Shown here piece after piece: positions 1-7,779 of a DNA stretch of 25,316 bases; position 1 is the stretch's first letter; every line of letters starts with the position of its first letter. A program made the position numbers and the translations under genes. The stretch is from a virus: positions 1 through 25,316 of the IMG/VR virus record IMGVR_UViG_3300042184_000057, one strand, 5' to 3'. The notes below the pieces were generated by a model. That model did not search any database, was not told the origin of the DNA, and was given only the letters and a program-made list of their open reading frames with translations.

Positions 1-423
1 TGGTACGTGGCGGGAACGATGTTCGGGACTCTGGACCCGGACGAGCGGCCGGCGGACCTCGGGCTGCACGATGTCGGCTTCAACTTCCGCACCAGCGTAA
101 CGCCGGCCCGCGAGTTCATCTGGTCTGACGATTCATGGATCGAGGTGACCGCGGCAAGGTTCGGCCCGCACGCCGACCGTCTGGCCGTGCCGGCGGACCT
201 TACCGCGGACGGGACGCTGTGGGTCGAGACGGACCGCGGCAACGCAGTCTACCAGCTACAGAGCGGTCTCTGGTGGTATCTGGCGGGGACCATGTTCGGT
301 ACTCTGTCTCCGGACCAGCGTCCGGCCGATCTCGGAGTGCGTGACGCCGGTTTCGACTTCCGCACCAGCGTGCCGCCGCAGAGACACTTCATCTGGTCTC
401 AGACCGCCTGGGAGGAAGTGACA
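1..423 (+). repeat. Two in-frame fibre repeats, 273-nt period
   Basis: Unit one begins at the window edge and unit two at 274. Each encodes about 50 conserved residues including A-G-T-M-F-G-T-L, R-P-A-D-L-G, F-R-T-S-V and F-I-W-S, followed in unit one by a spacer of about 40 residues. DNA is less conserved than protein, so the duplication is old or under selection. More units may lie to the left. Confidence 0.85.
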
Positions 424-819
424 CCACCGCTGGCCGGCGACGTGCAGCGGGCTCTGTCGTCGGTCAACTTAATACTGACCACTACGCCGGCTCTGGTCCC
501 GGGCACCCTCCTCACGCTGAACCGTGCGGGACGGTATCTGATCACCGGCAATGTCACGTTCATCATCGCGGGCGGTACAGATATTACCGGTCAGTCCATG
601 TGGGCGAAGCTGATAGCCGCCGGCGTTGAACAGGCCGGTTATATTCTGGCGAGCGGTTTCGACAACTTCACCGCGGCAGGAGCCTCTCAGCAGTGGGTGT
701 TTCAGGCGGCCGTGGCAGGGCTGCAGGTTTACCTCGCCGCCTATAAGGGGGGCGGAACCGGGAGCAGTCAGACTGAGGCCGGCGCCACATCAATCACGGC
801 GCAATGGATCAGCGGCTGA
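1..819 (+). CDS. Tail fibre or appendage protein, 3' part
   Basis: This gene is open at the left edge and ends at a TGA at 817-819. The visible 272 residues contain two copies of a module starting W-Y-x-A-G-T-M-F-G-T-L and ending with F-I-W-S and W-x-E-V, spaced 91 residues apart. The last 120 or so residues are rich in short beta strands and glycine turns. They resemble the C1q/TNF-like jelly-roll tips that close trimeric phage fibres. It lies directly upstream of the ejection and internal virion genes, as expected for a receptor-binding appendage. The fibre role is inferred from repeats, strand pattern and position; no catalytic motif is visible. The true start lies outside the window. Confidence 0.7.
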   Translation, partial: WYVAGTMFGTLDPDERPADLGLHDVGFNFRTSVTPAREFIWSDDSWIEVTAARFGPHADRLAVPADLTADGTLWVETDRGNAVYQLQSGLWWYLAGTMFGTLSPDQRPADLGVRDAGFDFRTSVPPQRHFIWSQTAWEEVTPPLAGDVQRALSSVNLILTTTPALVPGTLLTLNRAGRYLITGNVTFIIAGGTDITGQSMWAKLIAAGVEQAGYILASGFDNFTAAGASQQWVFQAAVAGLQVYLAAYKGGGTGSSQTEAGATSITAQWISG

Positions 820-867
820 CCTCTGTTTCAGGAGTAGCTGACCGCTTTTTAAGGAGCAACTCAAACT

Positions 868-1899
868 ATGTGGCCTCTCATTGCCGCGGCCGGCATACAA
901 GCCGGTGTCGGATACTTCAAAGGGCGCTCCGCGCAGAAGGCCGCGCAGGCCGCGTCCAACATTCAGGCGGGGCAAGCCGGGGAGAACGCCGCACTCGCCC
1001 GAGATCTGCCCTACCGGCTCAACCCCTACCTCCAGCAGTCAGCGGAGCAGTGGGGCGGAAGTGTTCGGGACGTCCATGACCAGTCGGCGGACTTCGTGAC
1101 GCAGACCGCGGGAGACGCCGCGGCGGGGGCCAGGGGGGCAGCGCAGCAGGGGATCAGTTACATGAACCCCTACATGCAGGCCGGCGGGCAGTCCACGCAG
1201 CAACTCCTCGACTCGGCCGGTCAACTGCTGACCGGGCCGCAGGAGCAGTTCCAGTTCTCGGAGGACGACCCGAGCTACCAGTGGAGACTTCAGCAGGGCT
1301 CGCAAGCCCTCGAGCGCTCCGCGGCCGCAAGGGGTGGCCTCGCGTCTGGCGCCACGCTCAAAGCTCTCACCGGCTACGGGCAGGGCATGGCGTCGACCGA
1401 GTACCAGGCAGCGTTTAACCGCTTCATGGATCAGCAGAAGTTCGGTCTGGACCGGACGAAGCTCGGCTACGATGCACTGAGCGGGATAGCGGGACGAGGT
1501 CTGACAGCGAGTCAGTCGGCGGGCGAGTTCGGGCTCACCGGAGAGAAGTACGCCGGCGACTGGATGACTCAGGGCGCACAACAGGCCGGCAACTTCCGGG
1601 GCAGGGGCGCCGAGTTCCAGGCGAACGCGATGATGGACTCGACCGACCAGCAGATCAGGAACATCTTCGCGGGCGAGCAGGCGGGCATGAACTACATGAC
1701 CGACCGGGCGACCGCACTGTCCGGCGGACAGGTAGCCGCGGCGAACGCAAAGAACGCGACACTGTCGTCAATGGTGGACCCGTTCACCGATCTGCTCTAC
1801 TCCTGGAAGCCGAAGTCGCAAGATACAGGCTGGGCCAATCAGGGCAGAGTTTCCGGCTTACCTCCGGAATATTCAATCCCCGGATCCCCGAGACGATAA
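868..1899 (+). CDS. DNA-ejection-type virion protein
   Basis: 343 residues. A short hydrophobic N-terminus (residues 1-15) is followed by a long Ala/Gly/Gln-rich, mostly helical chain. Residues about 130-190 hold the hallmark block DPSYQWRLQQG, then a RSAAARGGLASG stretch and YGQGMAS. That block is typical of phage ejection or tail-tip proteins often annotated as DNA transfer proteins. The ATG follows AAGGAG by about 11 nt. It sits between the fibre gene and two other internal virion proteins on the same strand, with 9 nt to the next gene. The likely role is release from the virion to help DNA cross the cell envelope. Role inferred from the motif family and gene order. Confidence 0.75.
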   Translation: MWPLIAAAGIQAGVGYFKGRSAQKAAQAASNIQAGQAGENAALARDLPYRLNPYLQQSAEQWGGSVRDVHDQSADFVTQTAGDAAAGARGAAQQGISYMNPYMQAGGQSTQQLLDSAGQLLTGPQEQFQFSEDDPSYQWRLQQGSQALERSAAARGGLASGATLKALTGYGQGMASTEYQAAFNRFMDQQKFGLDRTKLGYDALSGIAGRGLTASQSAGEFGLTGEKYAGDWMTQGAQQAGNFRGRGAEFQANAMMDSTDQQIRNIFAGEQAGMNYMTDRATALSGGQVAAANAKNATLSSMVDPFTDLLYSWKPKSQDTGWANQGRVSGLPPEYSIPGSPRR

Positions 1900-1908
1900 G
1901 AGGTTCAC

Positions 1909-3381
1909 ATGCCATTCGATCCCTCGATCCCGTTCAAAGTCGACCTCCCGACATCACATCGCCCGATAGAGCGATACCTCACCCTGCGGGACATGATGGA
2001 TCAGCGCAGGGTACGAGACGCTCAGATGCGCCGGCTGGAGATGCAGGAGCAGGAAGGACTCGAGGAGCAACAGGAGAGACAGGGCATCAGAGAGCTCTTT
2101 CGGACCAACCCCAGACCGACGCCGGCCGACATCTACCGTGTCGCTCCGACGAAAGGCGGACCCATCGTCAAGGGCATGTTCGACCAGTTGACGCAGGAGC
2201 GGCTCGCGGCCAAAGCGGCCGAGGAACTGACTGAAGCGAAGGCGAGGAACAAGAAGAACCAGCAGGTAATCCTCCGCAACCGGCAGTTCGCACTCCTGCA
2301 GGAACCGGACGATACAAGGCGGCAGAAGTTGTGGGGCGAGCTCGCGCCCGAACTGGTGGAGCTCGAGCTCTCCACGGCCGAGGAAGCCGCGGCGCCCGCT
2401 CCCGATCTGGCAACGCTCGAGAGAATGGCCGGCCAGTACTTCACCGCGACGGAGGGTCCGGAGAAGTATCAGGAGTATCAGACAAAGATCCTGACCGAAC
2501 GGGACAGACGGAAACAAGCCAAGCTGGAACGTGAGCTCAAGCAGATCGCACTCGCCGGCCACTTCGCCCCCACGGTCAAAGACCCGGAGAGCTACGACAG
2601 GTGGCTATCGATCTTCGATGACGACAGCGACTTCAGGAAGGGTCTCGATCCGGTCTACTCCCCGGAGTCCATGAAGCAGGCGCAGGACGCCATGCTGACC
2701 GCCCAGCAGAGAGCTCAACTCGCGAAGCCCGCAACGGCCGCACCTCCCGCACTGTTCGAGCCCTGGTACGAAGGTTGGCTCGCCCGCAACGGGGCTGAAG
2801 ACACACCCGAGAACCGCTCGCTCGGAGTCGAGGAGTACAATCGGCAGAACCGGCCGCAGTTCGCGCAACCGGGGGTGGACGTCCCGTTGCCGCCCTCCGT
2901 CGAGGCGCAGAGGGTCCGGATGGGGCAAGCCTCGGCTACGGCCGCGGCGGACAAGCCTCTCTCGGCGGACGCCGCGAAAGTGAAAGCGATTGCGGAGACG
3001 ATGGTCCCCGAAGCACGTCAACTGCAGGCAGCGATCAGAGCCGGCGGGCGGTCTGCAATTCTCGGCATCCTGACGGGGACGGACGTGAAGCTATCGCGCC
3101 TCGCTGATCAGGTGGCGGACAAAGTCGGCCGCATGAGATCGGGCGGCGCCGTGAACAAGCCGGAAGAGCAACGCTTCATGGGTCAGATCGCCCGGTACGC
3201 TGACCTGGCGGCGGGTACGACAGCGGCCGAGGAAGCCATCGAAGCCTACATCAACGAGGCAAATCAGGTAGTGGGCGGCATGACCCGCGGTGGCGGACGA
3301 CCGCCGGCCGCGCCTGGCCAGCCCGCACCCGTTGTACGGTGGGGCAAAGACGCGCAGGGCAATCCCGTGAGGCTCCCATGA
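1909..3381 (+). CDS. Internal virion protein, coiled coil
   Basis: 490 residues. The first third is highly charged and Gln/Glu/Arg-rich (about residues 25-60 and 95-125), giving strong coiled-coil character. A second charged helix lies near 185-215. Residues about 255-340 are Ala/Pro-rich and low complexity, and the C-terminus ends in KDAQGNPVRLP, a tail shape common in phage structural proteins. There is no signal peptide. AAGAGG lies 7 nt before the ATG. The stop overlaps the next start as ATGA, so the two genes are translationally coupled. Large charged helical proteins in this position are usually internal or ejected virion proteins. I do not recognise a named family. Confidence 0.6.
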   Translation: MPFDPSIPFKVDLPTSHRPIERYLTLRDMMDQRRVRDAQMRRLEMQEQEGLEEQQERQGIRELFRTNPRPTPADIYRVAPTKGGPIVKGMFDQLTQERLAAKAAEELTEAKARNKKNQQVILRNRQFALLQEPDDTRRQKLWGELAPELVELELSTAEEAAAPAPDLATLERMAGQYFTATEGPEKYQEYQTKILTERDRRKQAKLERELKQIALAGHFAPTVKDPESYDRWLSIFDDDSDFRKGLDPVYSPESMKQAQDAMLTAQQRAQLAKPATAAPPALFEPWYEGWLARNGAEDTPENRSLGVEEYNRQNRPQFAQPGVDVPLPPSVEAQRVRMGQASATAAADKPLSADAAKVKAIAETMVPEARQLQAAIRAGGRSAILGILTGTDVKLSRLADQVADKVGRMRSGGAVNKPEEQRFMGQIARYADLAAGTTAAEEAIEAYINEANQVVGGMTRGGGRPPAAPGQPAPVVRWGKDAQGNPVRLP

Positions 3382-5282
3382 ATCCGGCATCACTCAAACC
3401 CGATGCGATGAAGCGCATCGAATACGAAGGCACGGTACACGAGTTCCCGGCCGAGTTCACCGAGCAGGACATAGCGAAAGCCCTGCGGGCGCACAAGGCT
3501 CAGGAGCCCGGCATCCTCGCGAACGTCGGCAAGTTCGCCGGCGCGGTCTGGGACAAGGTGAACCCGGTGGAGGGTGTCAGAGGACTATACCAGGCAGCGA
3601 CGTCACCGCTCGAGACCGGGTCAGCGATACTGCAGGCCCACAAGAACCTCGGCTCGCGAGCAGTCGATGACTACCAGCGGGGGGACTACGTCAATGCCGC
3701 GATCCGCGGGCTGGGGTCACTGGTCCCGCTGGTCGGGCCCGACGTCGTCCAGTCGTACGAGGATCTCGAGGCGGGCAACCAGGCCGAAGCTCTGGGCGGG
3801 CTCGCTGGCACACTGCTGGGGATGACGACTCTTCCGAACCGGGCGCAGAGGCTGGGCTCCCGGTGGGTAGGCGTCCCGGGGATGGACGCACTCCCGCCGG
3901 CGCAACGGGCAGGAGTCGACTTCCTGAGACAACGGGGCGTCCAGATGCCCGCCGCGGTACTGGGAGGTGGGAAACTGCCCGCGGCCGCTCAGGCACTGGG
4001 TGGTGTCTCGCCGGCCGGCGCGTACCTCGCGCCGAAGATGGAGCGGGCGACGGAAGCCGGACTCAGCAGAGTCGCGAAGGACTTGGGGAAGGAAACGCAC
4101 CCGACGTCCCTGACTCCGATAGCGGCCGGCGAGTCAGCAATGGGCGCACTGTCGAAGAAGGCGGGCCAGCAGGAGAAGATAGCCGCGAGGCACTACGAGA
4201 TTTTCAACGCGGCCGCGCAGGATCCTCGATACACCCGGACAGTCACCCAGCGAGTCGATGCGAAGGGCAACCCGATTGAGGCGGACGTCTCGATCCCGGT
4301 CGACACCCAGCCGTTCAGGGCCGCGGCGAAAGATCTCTATGACCACATGCAGGCACTGACGAGCTCGGCGGCGAGGCACTCGAGCAACGCCTACGCCGCA
4401 CTGTCGGGACTGATGAGCCAGGAGCGCTACATCCCGGCCGCGGCCGCGGAGGAGATCCTCTCCGTTCTGAAGGCGGACGCGAGAACCGCCACGGGCCGGG
4501 ACGCCGGCAGACTGAAGTTCCTGATATCGAAGTTCCAGCCGGTGGTCGACAACGCCTTGCTGAACGCTGACCCGTCACTGCTCAGGGCAGTCCAGAAGGG
4601 ACGCCAGTGGACCGCGAAGCAGAAGGTGACCGAGCGTGTCCACCAGCAGTTGACAGGGGTGTCAAAGACGCCTGTCGAGGGGGCGCAGATACGCGAGCCC
4701 GAGCCGGTGAATGCATACCGCCGCATCACTCAGGAGGGCGACACCCGGGCGAAGCTCCTCGAGCGCATCGGGAAGCTGGCGCCGAAGGAGCTCCCGAAGG
4801 TGGGGAGAGCCTATGTCGAAGACATCCTGCAGACGTGGCGCGACACCGGCGAGTCGTTGCCGACGCAAGGCGTAGCGACGAAAATGTGGAACGACTGGCA
4901 CAAGCTCGGCGACGAAGCGAAGAAGAAGCTCTTCCCGTTGCCGCACGTACGCGAGAACTGGGACCACTTCTTCGAAGGCGTTCGAAGGATCGCGGCGAAC
5001 CCCAACCCGTCCGGAACGGCAACCACAACGATGAGCCTCGGACAGTTCGGAACCGCCGCGGGCCTGTACGCGGCCGGCAGTCCGGTATGGGCGACACTCA
5101 GTCTGATCGGTCCCTCGGCAGTAGCAGCACTAATGTACACTCCGAGAGGCGCCGCACTGATGAGGAAGGGATTCCGGATCCCGGCCGGCAACATTGCCGC
5201 GGCGACAGCCTGGTCAAATCAGGTGGGTAATATGGTGGAGCAGATGACCCGCAAGCACGCCGCGGCGGCAGCCGTCCGGTAA
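3378..5282 (+). CDS. Large internal virion / ejection protein
   Basis: 634 residues from the ATG at 3378, which overlaps the upstream stop (ATGA). A longer in-frame start at 3339 lies inside the previous gene and is unlikely. The N-terminus (residues 8-31) carries a small motif with I-E-Y-E-G-T-V-H-E-F-P and D-I-A-K-A-L, shared by many phage internal proteins. The rest is long, helical and Ala-rich. A mildly hydrophobic Gly/Ala stretch lies around residues 550-595 (SLGQFGTAAGLYAAGSPV, then LIGPSAVAALMY). It is the last gene of the rightward structural operon and is followed by a strong hairpin. Role as an injected internal protein is inferred from size, position and composition. Confidence 0.55.
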   Translation: MNPASLKPDAMKRIEYEGTVHEFPAEFTEQDIAKALRAHKAQEPGILANVGKFAGAVWDKVNPVEGVRGLYQAATSPLETGSAILQAHKNLGSRAVDDYQRGDYVNAAIRGLGSLVPLVGPDVVQSYEDLEAGNQAEALGGLAGTLLGMTTLPNRAQRLGSRWVGVPGMDALPPAQRAGVDFLRQRGVQMPAAVLGGGKLPAAAQALGGVSPAGAYLAPKMERATEAGLSRVAKDLGKETHPTSLTPIAAGESAMGALSKKAGQQEKIAARHYEIFNAAAQDPRYTRTVTQRVDAKGNPIEADVSIPVDTQPFRAAAKDLYDHMQALTSSAARHSSNAYAALSGLMSQERYIPAAAAEEILSVLKADARTATGRDAGRLKFLISKFQPVVDNALLNADPSLLRAVQKGRQWTAKQKVTERVHQQLTGVSKTPVEGAQIREPEPVNAYRRITQEGDTRAKLLERIGKLAPKELPKVGRAYVEDILQTWRDTGESLPTQGVATKMWNDWHKLGDEAKKKLFPLPHVRENWDHFFEGVRRIAANPNPSGTATTTMSLGQFGTAAGLYAAGSPVWATLSLIGPSAVAALMYTPRGAALMRKGFRIPAGNIAAATAWSNQVGNMVEQMTRKHAAAAAVR

Positions 5283-5286
5283 GGAA

Positions 5287-5356
5287 TGCTTTCGCCTGTT
5301 GTTCGCCGAATAGTAATCACCCGTGATTACTATTCGGAGAAGAGGAGGCGAAAACA
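5287..5356 (+). terminator. Two-tier hairpin closing the structural operon
   Basis: A perfect 15-bp inverted repeat (5306-5320 with 5323-5337, loop of 2) lies inside an outer 11-bp stem with one mismatch (5287-5297 with 5346-5356). No clear T-run follows. It sits between converging operons and could stop transcription from both sides. Alternatively it could be a protein-binding palindrome. Confidence 0.6.
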
Positions 5357-5388
5357 GAGACAACAGTTAGTTTTACCTGAATAGGTTC

Positions 5389-5426
5389 CTGACATACTTA
5401 CTGACATACTGACAAGACTGTCAGTA
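5389..5426. repeat. CTGACATACT repeats and perfect hairpin
   Basis: CTGACATACT occurs at 5389-5398 and again at 5401-5410. It is followed by a perfect 8-bp inverted repeat TACTGACA / TGTCAGTA at 5407-5414 and 5419-5426 with a 4-nt loop. The right arm overlaps the stop codon of the minus-strand gene at 5421. It may end the minus-strand operon or bind a regulator. Confidence 0.6.
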
Positions 5427-5573
5427 GCCCCTCACCAGTTTTTCCAGCCTGTCGAGTCTCGCCGCTATAGGGTCAATCTTCGCGTCCAGGTACTTTCTGA
5501 AGTCGCGCACTACAGAGATTGCGAAGAGGCCCACCGCAGCTACGACAACGACACATACCTGCTCGTTCGTCAC
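5421..5573 (-). CDS. Small membrane protein, holin-like shape
   Basis: 50 residues. One transmembrane helix (about residues 6-20, Val/Ala-rich: VCVVVVAAVGLFAISVV) is followed by a charged amphipathic tail with heptad-like spacing (DPIAARLDRLEKLVRG). The GTG start overlaps the hicB stop as GTGA, so it is coupled to the hicAB cassette. The shape matches another coupled minus-strand protein at 24189-24419: an MT(N/D)-x-Q start, one TM segment, then a coiled coil. Such proteins can be holin- or spanin-like accessories, but no family is recognised. The overlap and the clean TM/charge pattern support a real gene. Confidence 0.65.
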   Translation of the reverse strand: MTNEQVCVVVVAAVGLFAISVVRDFRKYLDAKIDPIAARLDRLEKLVRGY

Positions 5574-5797
5574 GCGGCTACCTCAACGATGCCTGCTTCA
5601 CTGGTCGGCCGCGGAACCGGAAGCCCTGAATCCCGCAGTACCTCGAGGTGCAGTTCAATGGCTTCCCGAATCATCGCCTCGCATTCGGCGCGAGTCTCGC
5701 CGACGCTCACACATCCGGAAAGATCCGGCACATAAGCGGACCATGTGTCCCTGCCTTCTTCGTTGGGGCCATGTTCGTAGATCACGGCGTATTTCAT
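5570..5797 (-). CDS. hicB: HicB-family antitoxin
   Basis: 75 residues with the HicB partial RNase H-like fold: an N-terminal strand (MKYAVIYE), then W-S-A-Y-V-P-D-L-S-G-C, then V-S-V-G-E-T-R-A-E and a helix beginning A-x-x-M-I-R-E-A-I-E-L-H-L-E. HicB proteins bind and neutralise HicA. The chain is short and ends soon after the core, so it lacks the C-terminal HTH or ribbon-helix-helix that many HicB proteins use for autoregulation. The start overlaps the hicA stop by 4 nt and the stop overlaps a small membrane gene. On a phage this pair could act in maintenance, superinfection exclusion or abortive defence; that is inference. Confidence 0.9.
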   Translation of the reverse strand: MKYAVIYEHGPNEEGRDTWSAYVPDLSGCVSVGETRAECEAMIREAIELHLEVLRDSGLPVPRPTSEAGIVEVAA

Positions 5798-5976
5798 TGC
5801 AGACCTGCTTTCTTCAGAATGTCGCGCAGCGTTCCGGGTTTCAGATCGCCGGGATGATCGGGGACTGTGATGACAGAGGGATTGTCAGGATGCCGGAAGG
5901 ACTTGTGGCTTCCCTTCTGACGCACCAGAACCCATCCGTTCGATTCCAGCAGCCTGATAACGTCGCGTACTCTCAC
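5794..5976 (-). CDS. hicA: HicA-family mRNA interferase toxin
   Basis: 60 residues from the GTG at 5976, which overlaps the upstream zinc-ribbon stop (GTGA) and follows AAAGGTGAA. The dsRBD-like HicA pattern is complete: RDVIRLLESNGW, then GSHKSFRHP with the catalytic His, then ITVPDH and LKPGTLRDILKKAGL. HicA cleaves mRNA (and tmRNA) when free of HicB. A longer in-frame start near 6015 would give an unusual N-terminal extension and is less likely. All key residues are present, so the toxin looks active. Confidence 0.93.
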   Translation of the reverse strand: MRVRDVIRLLESNGWVLVRQKGSHKSFRHPDNPSVITVPDHPGDLKPGTLRDILKKAGLQ

Positions 5977-6224
5977 TTCACCTTTCCCGCCGGCTTCCGC
6001 GCCGGCACATCCCACCTCGGCTGCTTACAGGCCGGGCAGGCTTTCGGCCGGCCAGCGATCCGCGACATCCACTCGTGACCGCAGCGCTTGCAGCGCTTCG
6101 ATTTACTCGCAGTGACCAGCACATCCCACCTCGGCTGTTTGCAGTTCGGACAGGTTTTCGGCCGGCCAGCGATCCGCGACATCCACGCGTATCCGCAGCG
6201 CTTGCACGTCTTCGATCTCCCCAT
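5973..6224 (-). CDS. Duplicated zinc-ribbon protein upstream of hicAB
   Basis: 83 residues made of two nearly identical zinc ribbons, each CKRCG-x-x-W-M-S-R-I-A-G-R-P-K-x-C-P-x-CKQPRWDV, repeated with a 38-residue (114-nt) period. Each ribbon has two CxxC pairs that should bind one zinc. The DNA copies are also very similar, so the duplication is recent. It is first in a four-gene minus-strand cassette with overlapping stops and starts through hicA, hicB and a membrane protein. Its start lies 8 nt below a TATGAT hexamer with no Shine-Dalgarno, suggesting a leaderless transcript. A nucleic-acid or ribosome contact role is plausible. Whether it belongs to the toxin-antitoxin system is unknown. 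Confidence 0.8.
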   Translation of the reverse strand: MGRSKTCKRCGYAWMSRIAGRPKTCPNCKQPRWDVLVTASKSKRCKRCGHEWMSRIAGRPKACPACKQPRWDVPARKPAGKVK

Positions 6225-6296
6225 AATGAATAATCATACATCCACGCGCCGCTGTACCCTTCTTTTCTACGCGTCATAATGTTATGATTACATATT
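6225..6296. promoter_or_regulatory. Divergent promoter pair, likely leaderless
   Basis: A TATGAT hexamer faces each way: 6283-6288 on plus and 6233-6238 on minus. Each lies exactly 8 nt before its ATG (6297 plus, 6224 minus), and the two share TATGATTA followed six bases later by TATG. Neither gene has a Shine-Dalgarno. Inverted repeats TCATAAT / ATTATGA also lie at 6274-6280 and 6294-6300. The region is far more AT-rich than its surroundings. No clear -35 boxes are visible, so an activator may be needed. Confidence 0.55.
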
Positions 6297-6443
6297 ATGA
6301 CTGATCAGACAATCTGTGTGAAGTGCCGCAAGCGCATAGCCCTGCCCAGAGGCACGCACTGCTTCATCTGCCGCAAGAACGGCGCCGCGGCGATGTACCG
6401 CAAGTGGAAGCAGGAAGCGATCCGGAAGGGGAAGGGCAAGTGA
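6297..6443 (+). CDS. Small zinc-knuckle protein
   Basis: 48 residues. Two CxxC pairs (CVKC at residues 7-10 and CFIC at 22-25) form a compact zinc ribbon, followed by a very basic helix rich in Arg and Lys (YRKWKQEAIRKGKGK). It looks like a small nucleic-acid-binding protein. The ATG lies 8 nt below a TATGAT box, and the stop overlaps the next GTG start. It is the first gene of a rightward six-gene block. No family recognised. Confidence 0.6.
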   Translation: MTDQTICVKCRKRIALPRGTHCFICRKNGAAAMYRKWKQEAIRKGKGK

Positions 6444-6694
6444 GCAGCCTTGATGTCAGTTTGTGCCGCGAGATCCTGCGACTCACCATCTCCGACGTGC
6501 GAGCGTTCAATCCGGCCGTCAGGCTGAAGGACGCATGGGTCTATAAACTGAGCGAGGACCACTGGGAGTTTCACTACGGAGACTACTACTGGCATGGGTC
6601 CGCGGACAACGCCTATGAGGCGCGGGCAGAGGGCTGGTCTGCATGGCTCGGTAGTCAGGGCGCCCCTGGGTACACACGGGACGGCACCGAATGA
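6440..6694 (+). CDS. Conserved hypothetical phage protein
   Basis: 84 residues from the GTG at 6440, which overlaps the upstream stop. The chain is rich in aromatic residues (DHWEFHYGDYYWHGSADNAY), with a following helix Y-E-A-R-A-E-G-W-S-A-W-L. I recall similar small proteins in other phages without a known function. It is probably a single alpha/beta domain and is cytoplasmic (no TM or signal). The stop overlaps the next ATG. It belongs to the early or accessory block led by the zinc-knuckle gene. Confidence 0.7.
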   Translation: MSSLDVSLCREILRLTISDVRAFNPAVRLKDAWVYKLSEDHWEFHYGDYYWHGSADNAYEARAEGWSAWLGSQGAPGYTRDGTE

Positions 6695-6945
6695 CACGCG
6701 GCGAAGAAGACGCCCGCGTCCGCGAGCTCAAGCGGATCCTCGGCTCCTTCAGCGAGCCGCTGGAATTCCGGAAGAACTGGTCTCGCGTCGGTGTGTATTA
6801 CGGCAAGGCTGACCGGCAGCGGCCGGCGTTCCGCGCATACGAGTCGCGGCGAGACTCCTACTCCAGAACCAAACGCGAGTACGATGCGCTCCGCGCCGAG
6901 TTGATTGCCCTGCAGGCCCGGGCTCGCAGGAGACACACCGCATGA
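6691..6945 (+). CDS. Small basic helical protein
   Basis: 84 residues, strongly charged, with two helical stretches (about residues 5-20 and 48-80) rich in Arg, Glu and Lys. The C-terminal half looks like a short coiled coil (TKREYDALRAELIALQARARR). The start overlaps the previous stop as ATGA and the stop overlaps the next start the same way, supporting an operon gene. No family recognised. It may be a DNA- or protein-binding partner of the nuclease that follows. Confidence 0.6.
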   Translation: MTRGEEDARVRELKRILGSFSEPLEFRKNWSRVGVYYGKADRQRPAFRAYESRRDSYSRTKREYDALRAELIALQARARRRHTA

Positions 6946-7340
6946 AGCGGACTCCACTGAAGCGCTCCAGCAAGCCGCTGAAGCGCACACCACTGAAGAG
7001 GGTCACACCCCTGCGGCCGCGCAAGCCCGGGAAGAAGTCCGAGCCGGGATCGAGCGTGTACCTGCGGTGGATCCGCACGCTCCCGTGTCTTGTATGCGGA
7101 GGAGCTCAGGGACCGTCGGAAGCAGCGCACACCAAGACACACGGGTCTGCCGGCGCGGCCGCGAAGAGCTCGTATCTAAGCTGCATACCGCTCTGCACGC
7201 ACGACCATGTGCTCGCGGGCGACAGCTACCACCGGATCAGCCCCGAGTCACGCTGGGCCGCGCATCACGAGCTCGACCTTGGGTTGATTGTGAGGGCTCT
7301 GAATGCCGGGTGGGAACTGCGAAGGAGGAAAGCCGCATGA
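6942..7340 (+). CDS. HNH-like phage nuclease
   Basis: 132 residues. The N-terminus is a highly basic repeat (KRTPLKR twice, then more Lys/Arg up to about residue 35). The core has a zinc pair C-L-V-C, then S-E-A-A-H-T-K-T-H-G, then I-P-L-C-T-H-D-H, spaced as in the beta-beta-alpha metal fold of DUF968/Ref-like phage nucleases. These act in recombination or DNA processing. The block Y-L-R-W-I-R-T-L-P-C-L-V-C is typical of the group. ATGA overlaps occur at both ends. It probably cuts DNA during replication or recombination; exact substrate unknown. Confidence 0.75.
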   Translation: MKRTPLKRSSKPLKRTPLKRVTPLRPRKPGKKSEPGSSVYLRWIRTLPCLVCGGAQGPSEAAHTKTHGSAGAAAKSSYLSCIPLCTHDHVLAGDSYHRISPESRWAAHHELDLGLIVRALNAGWELRRRKAA

Positions 7341-7420
7341 CCTGGCGCGAGAACATCCTCGAGTGGCTGACCGCGGCCGCGATCCTGCTGTTGTTACTGC
7401 TGTTCATCAGCCTGCTATGA
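7337..7420 (+). CDS. 27-residue membrane peptide
   Basis: A very short gene: MTWRENILEW followed by a Leu/Ala transmembrane helix to the end. The start overlaps the nuclease stop as ATGA and has a strong GGAGGAA 7 nt upstream, which argues for real translation. It lies in a different frame from its neighbours. Single-helix phage peptides can modulate lysis or membrane proteins; function here is unknown. Confidence 0.55.
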   Translation: MTWRENILEWLTAAAILLLLLLFISLL

Positions 7421-7434
7421 AGGAGGTAAGCAGT

Positions 7435-7779
7435 ATGAAACTAACGAAGGAGCAGTTAGGCGTACTCCAGCACGCGCTCGGCGTTGACCAGTACGGGCAG
7501 GGCGAGATGTACCGAAATCACTACGTCGGCGAAGACCGCGAGTGCTATGCGCTCGTGGAGATGGGCTATATGGTCGAGCGGCGGGCGTCAGAACTGACGG
7601 GTGGAGATCCATTGTTCCACGTCACAGAGTCTGGCAGGCAGGCTGTGCGTGAAACCAGTCCGAAGCCGCCGAAACTTACCAGATCGCAACTGCGCTACCG
7701 CGAGTATCTCGGCGCAGATTCCGGCCTGTCCTTCAGAGAGTGGCTTGCGTTGCAGAAGCACAAAGCACCGCTGTTGTGA
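7435..7779 (+). CDS. Conserved hypothetical, possible winged helix
   Basis: 114 residues from the ATG at 7435, preceded by AAGGAGGT about 8 nt upstream; this decides against the in-frame ATG at 7417. Residues 1-70 have a helix-strand layout ending F-H-V-T-E-S-G-R-Q-A-V, a pattern common at the wing of winged-helix regulators. A basic helical tail follows (SQLRYREYLGADSG and so on). It ends the rightward block and is followed by a terminator. DNA binding is a guess from fold shape only. Confidence 0.65.
   Translation: MKLTKEQLGVLQHALGVDQYGQGEMYRNHYVGEDRECYALVEMGYMVERRASELTGGDPLFHVTESGRQAVRETSPKPPKLTRSQLRYREYLGADSGLSFREWLALQKHKAPLL

Noticed and set aside
5973-6224. CRISPR-like repeats
   Set aside because: The two repeats are an in-frame protein duplication in a zinc-ribbon gene; no array of short repeats with unique spacers exists in the window.
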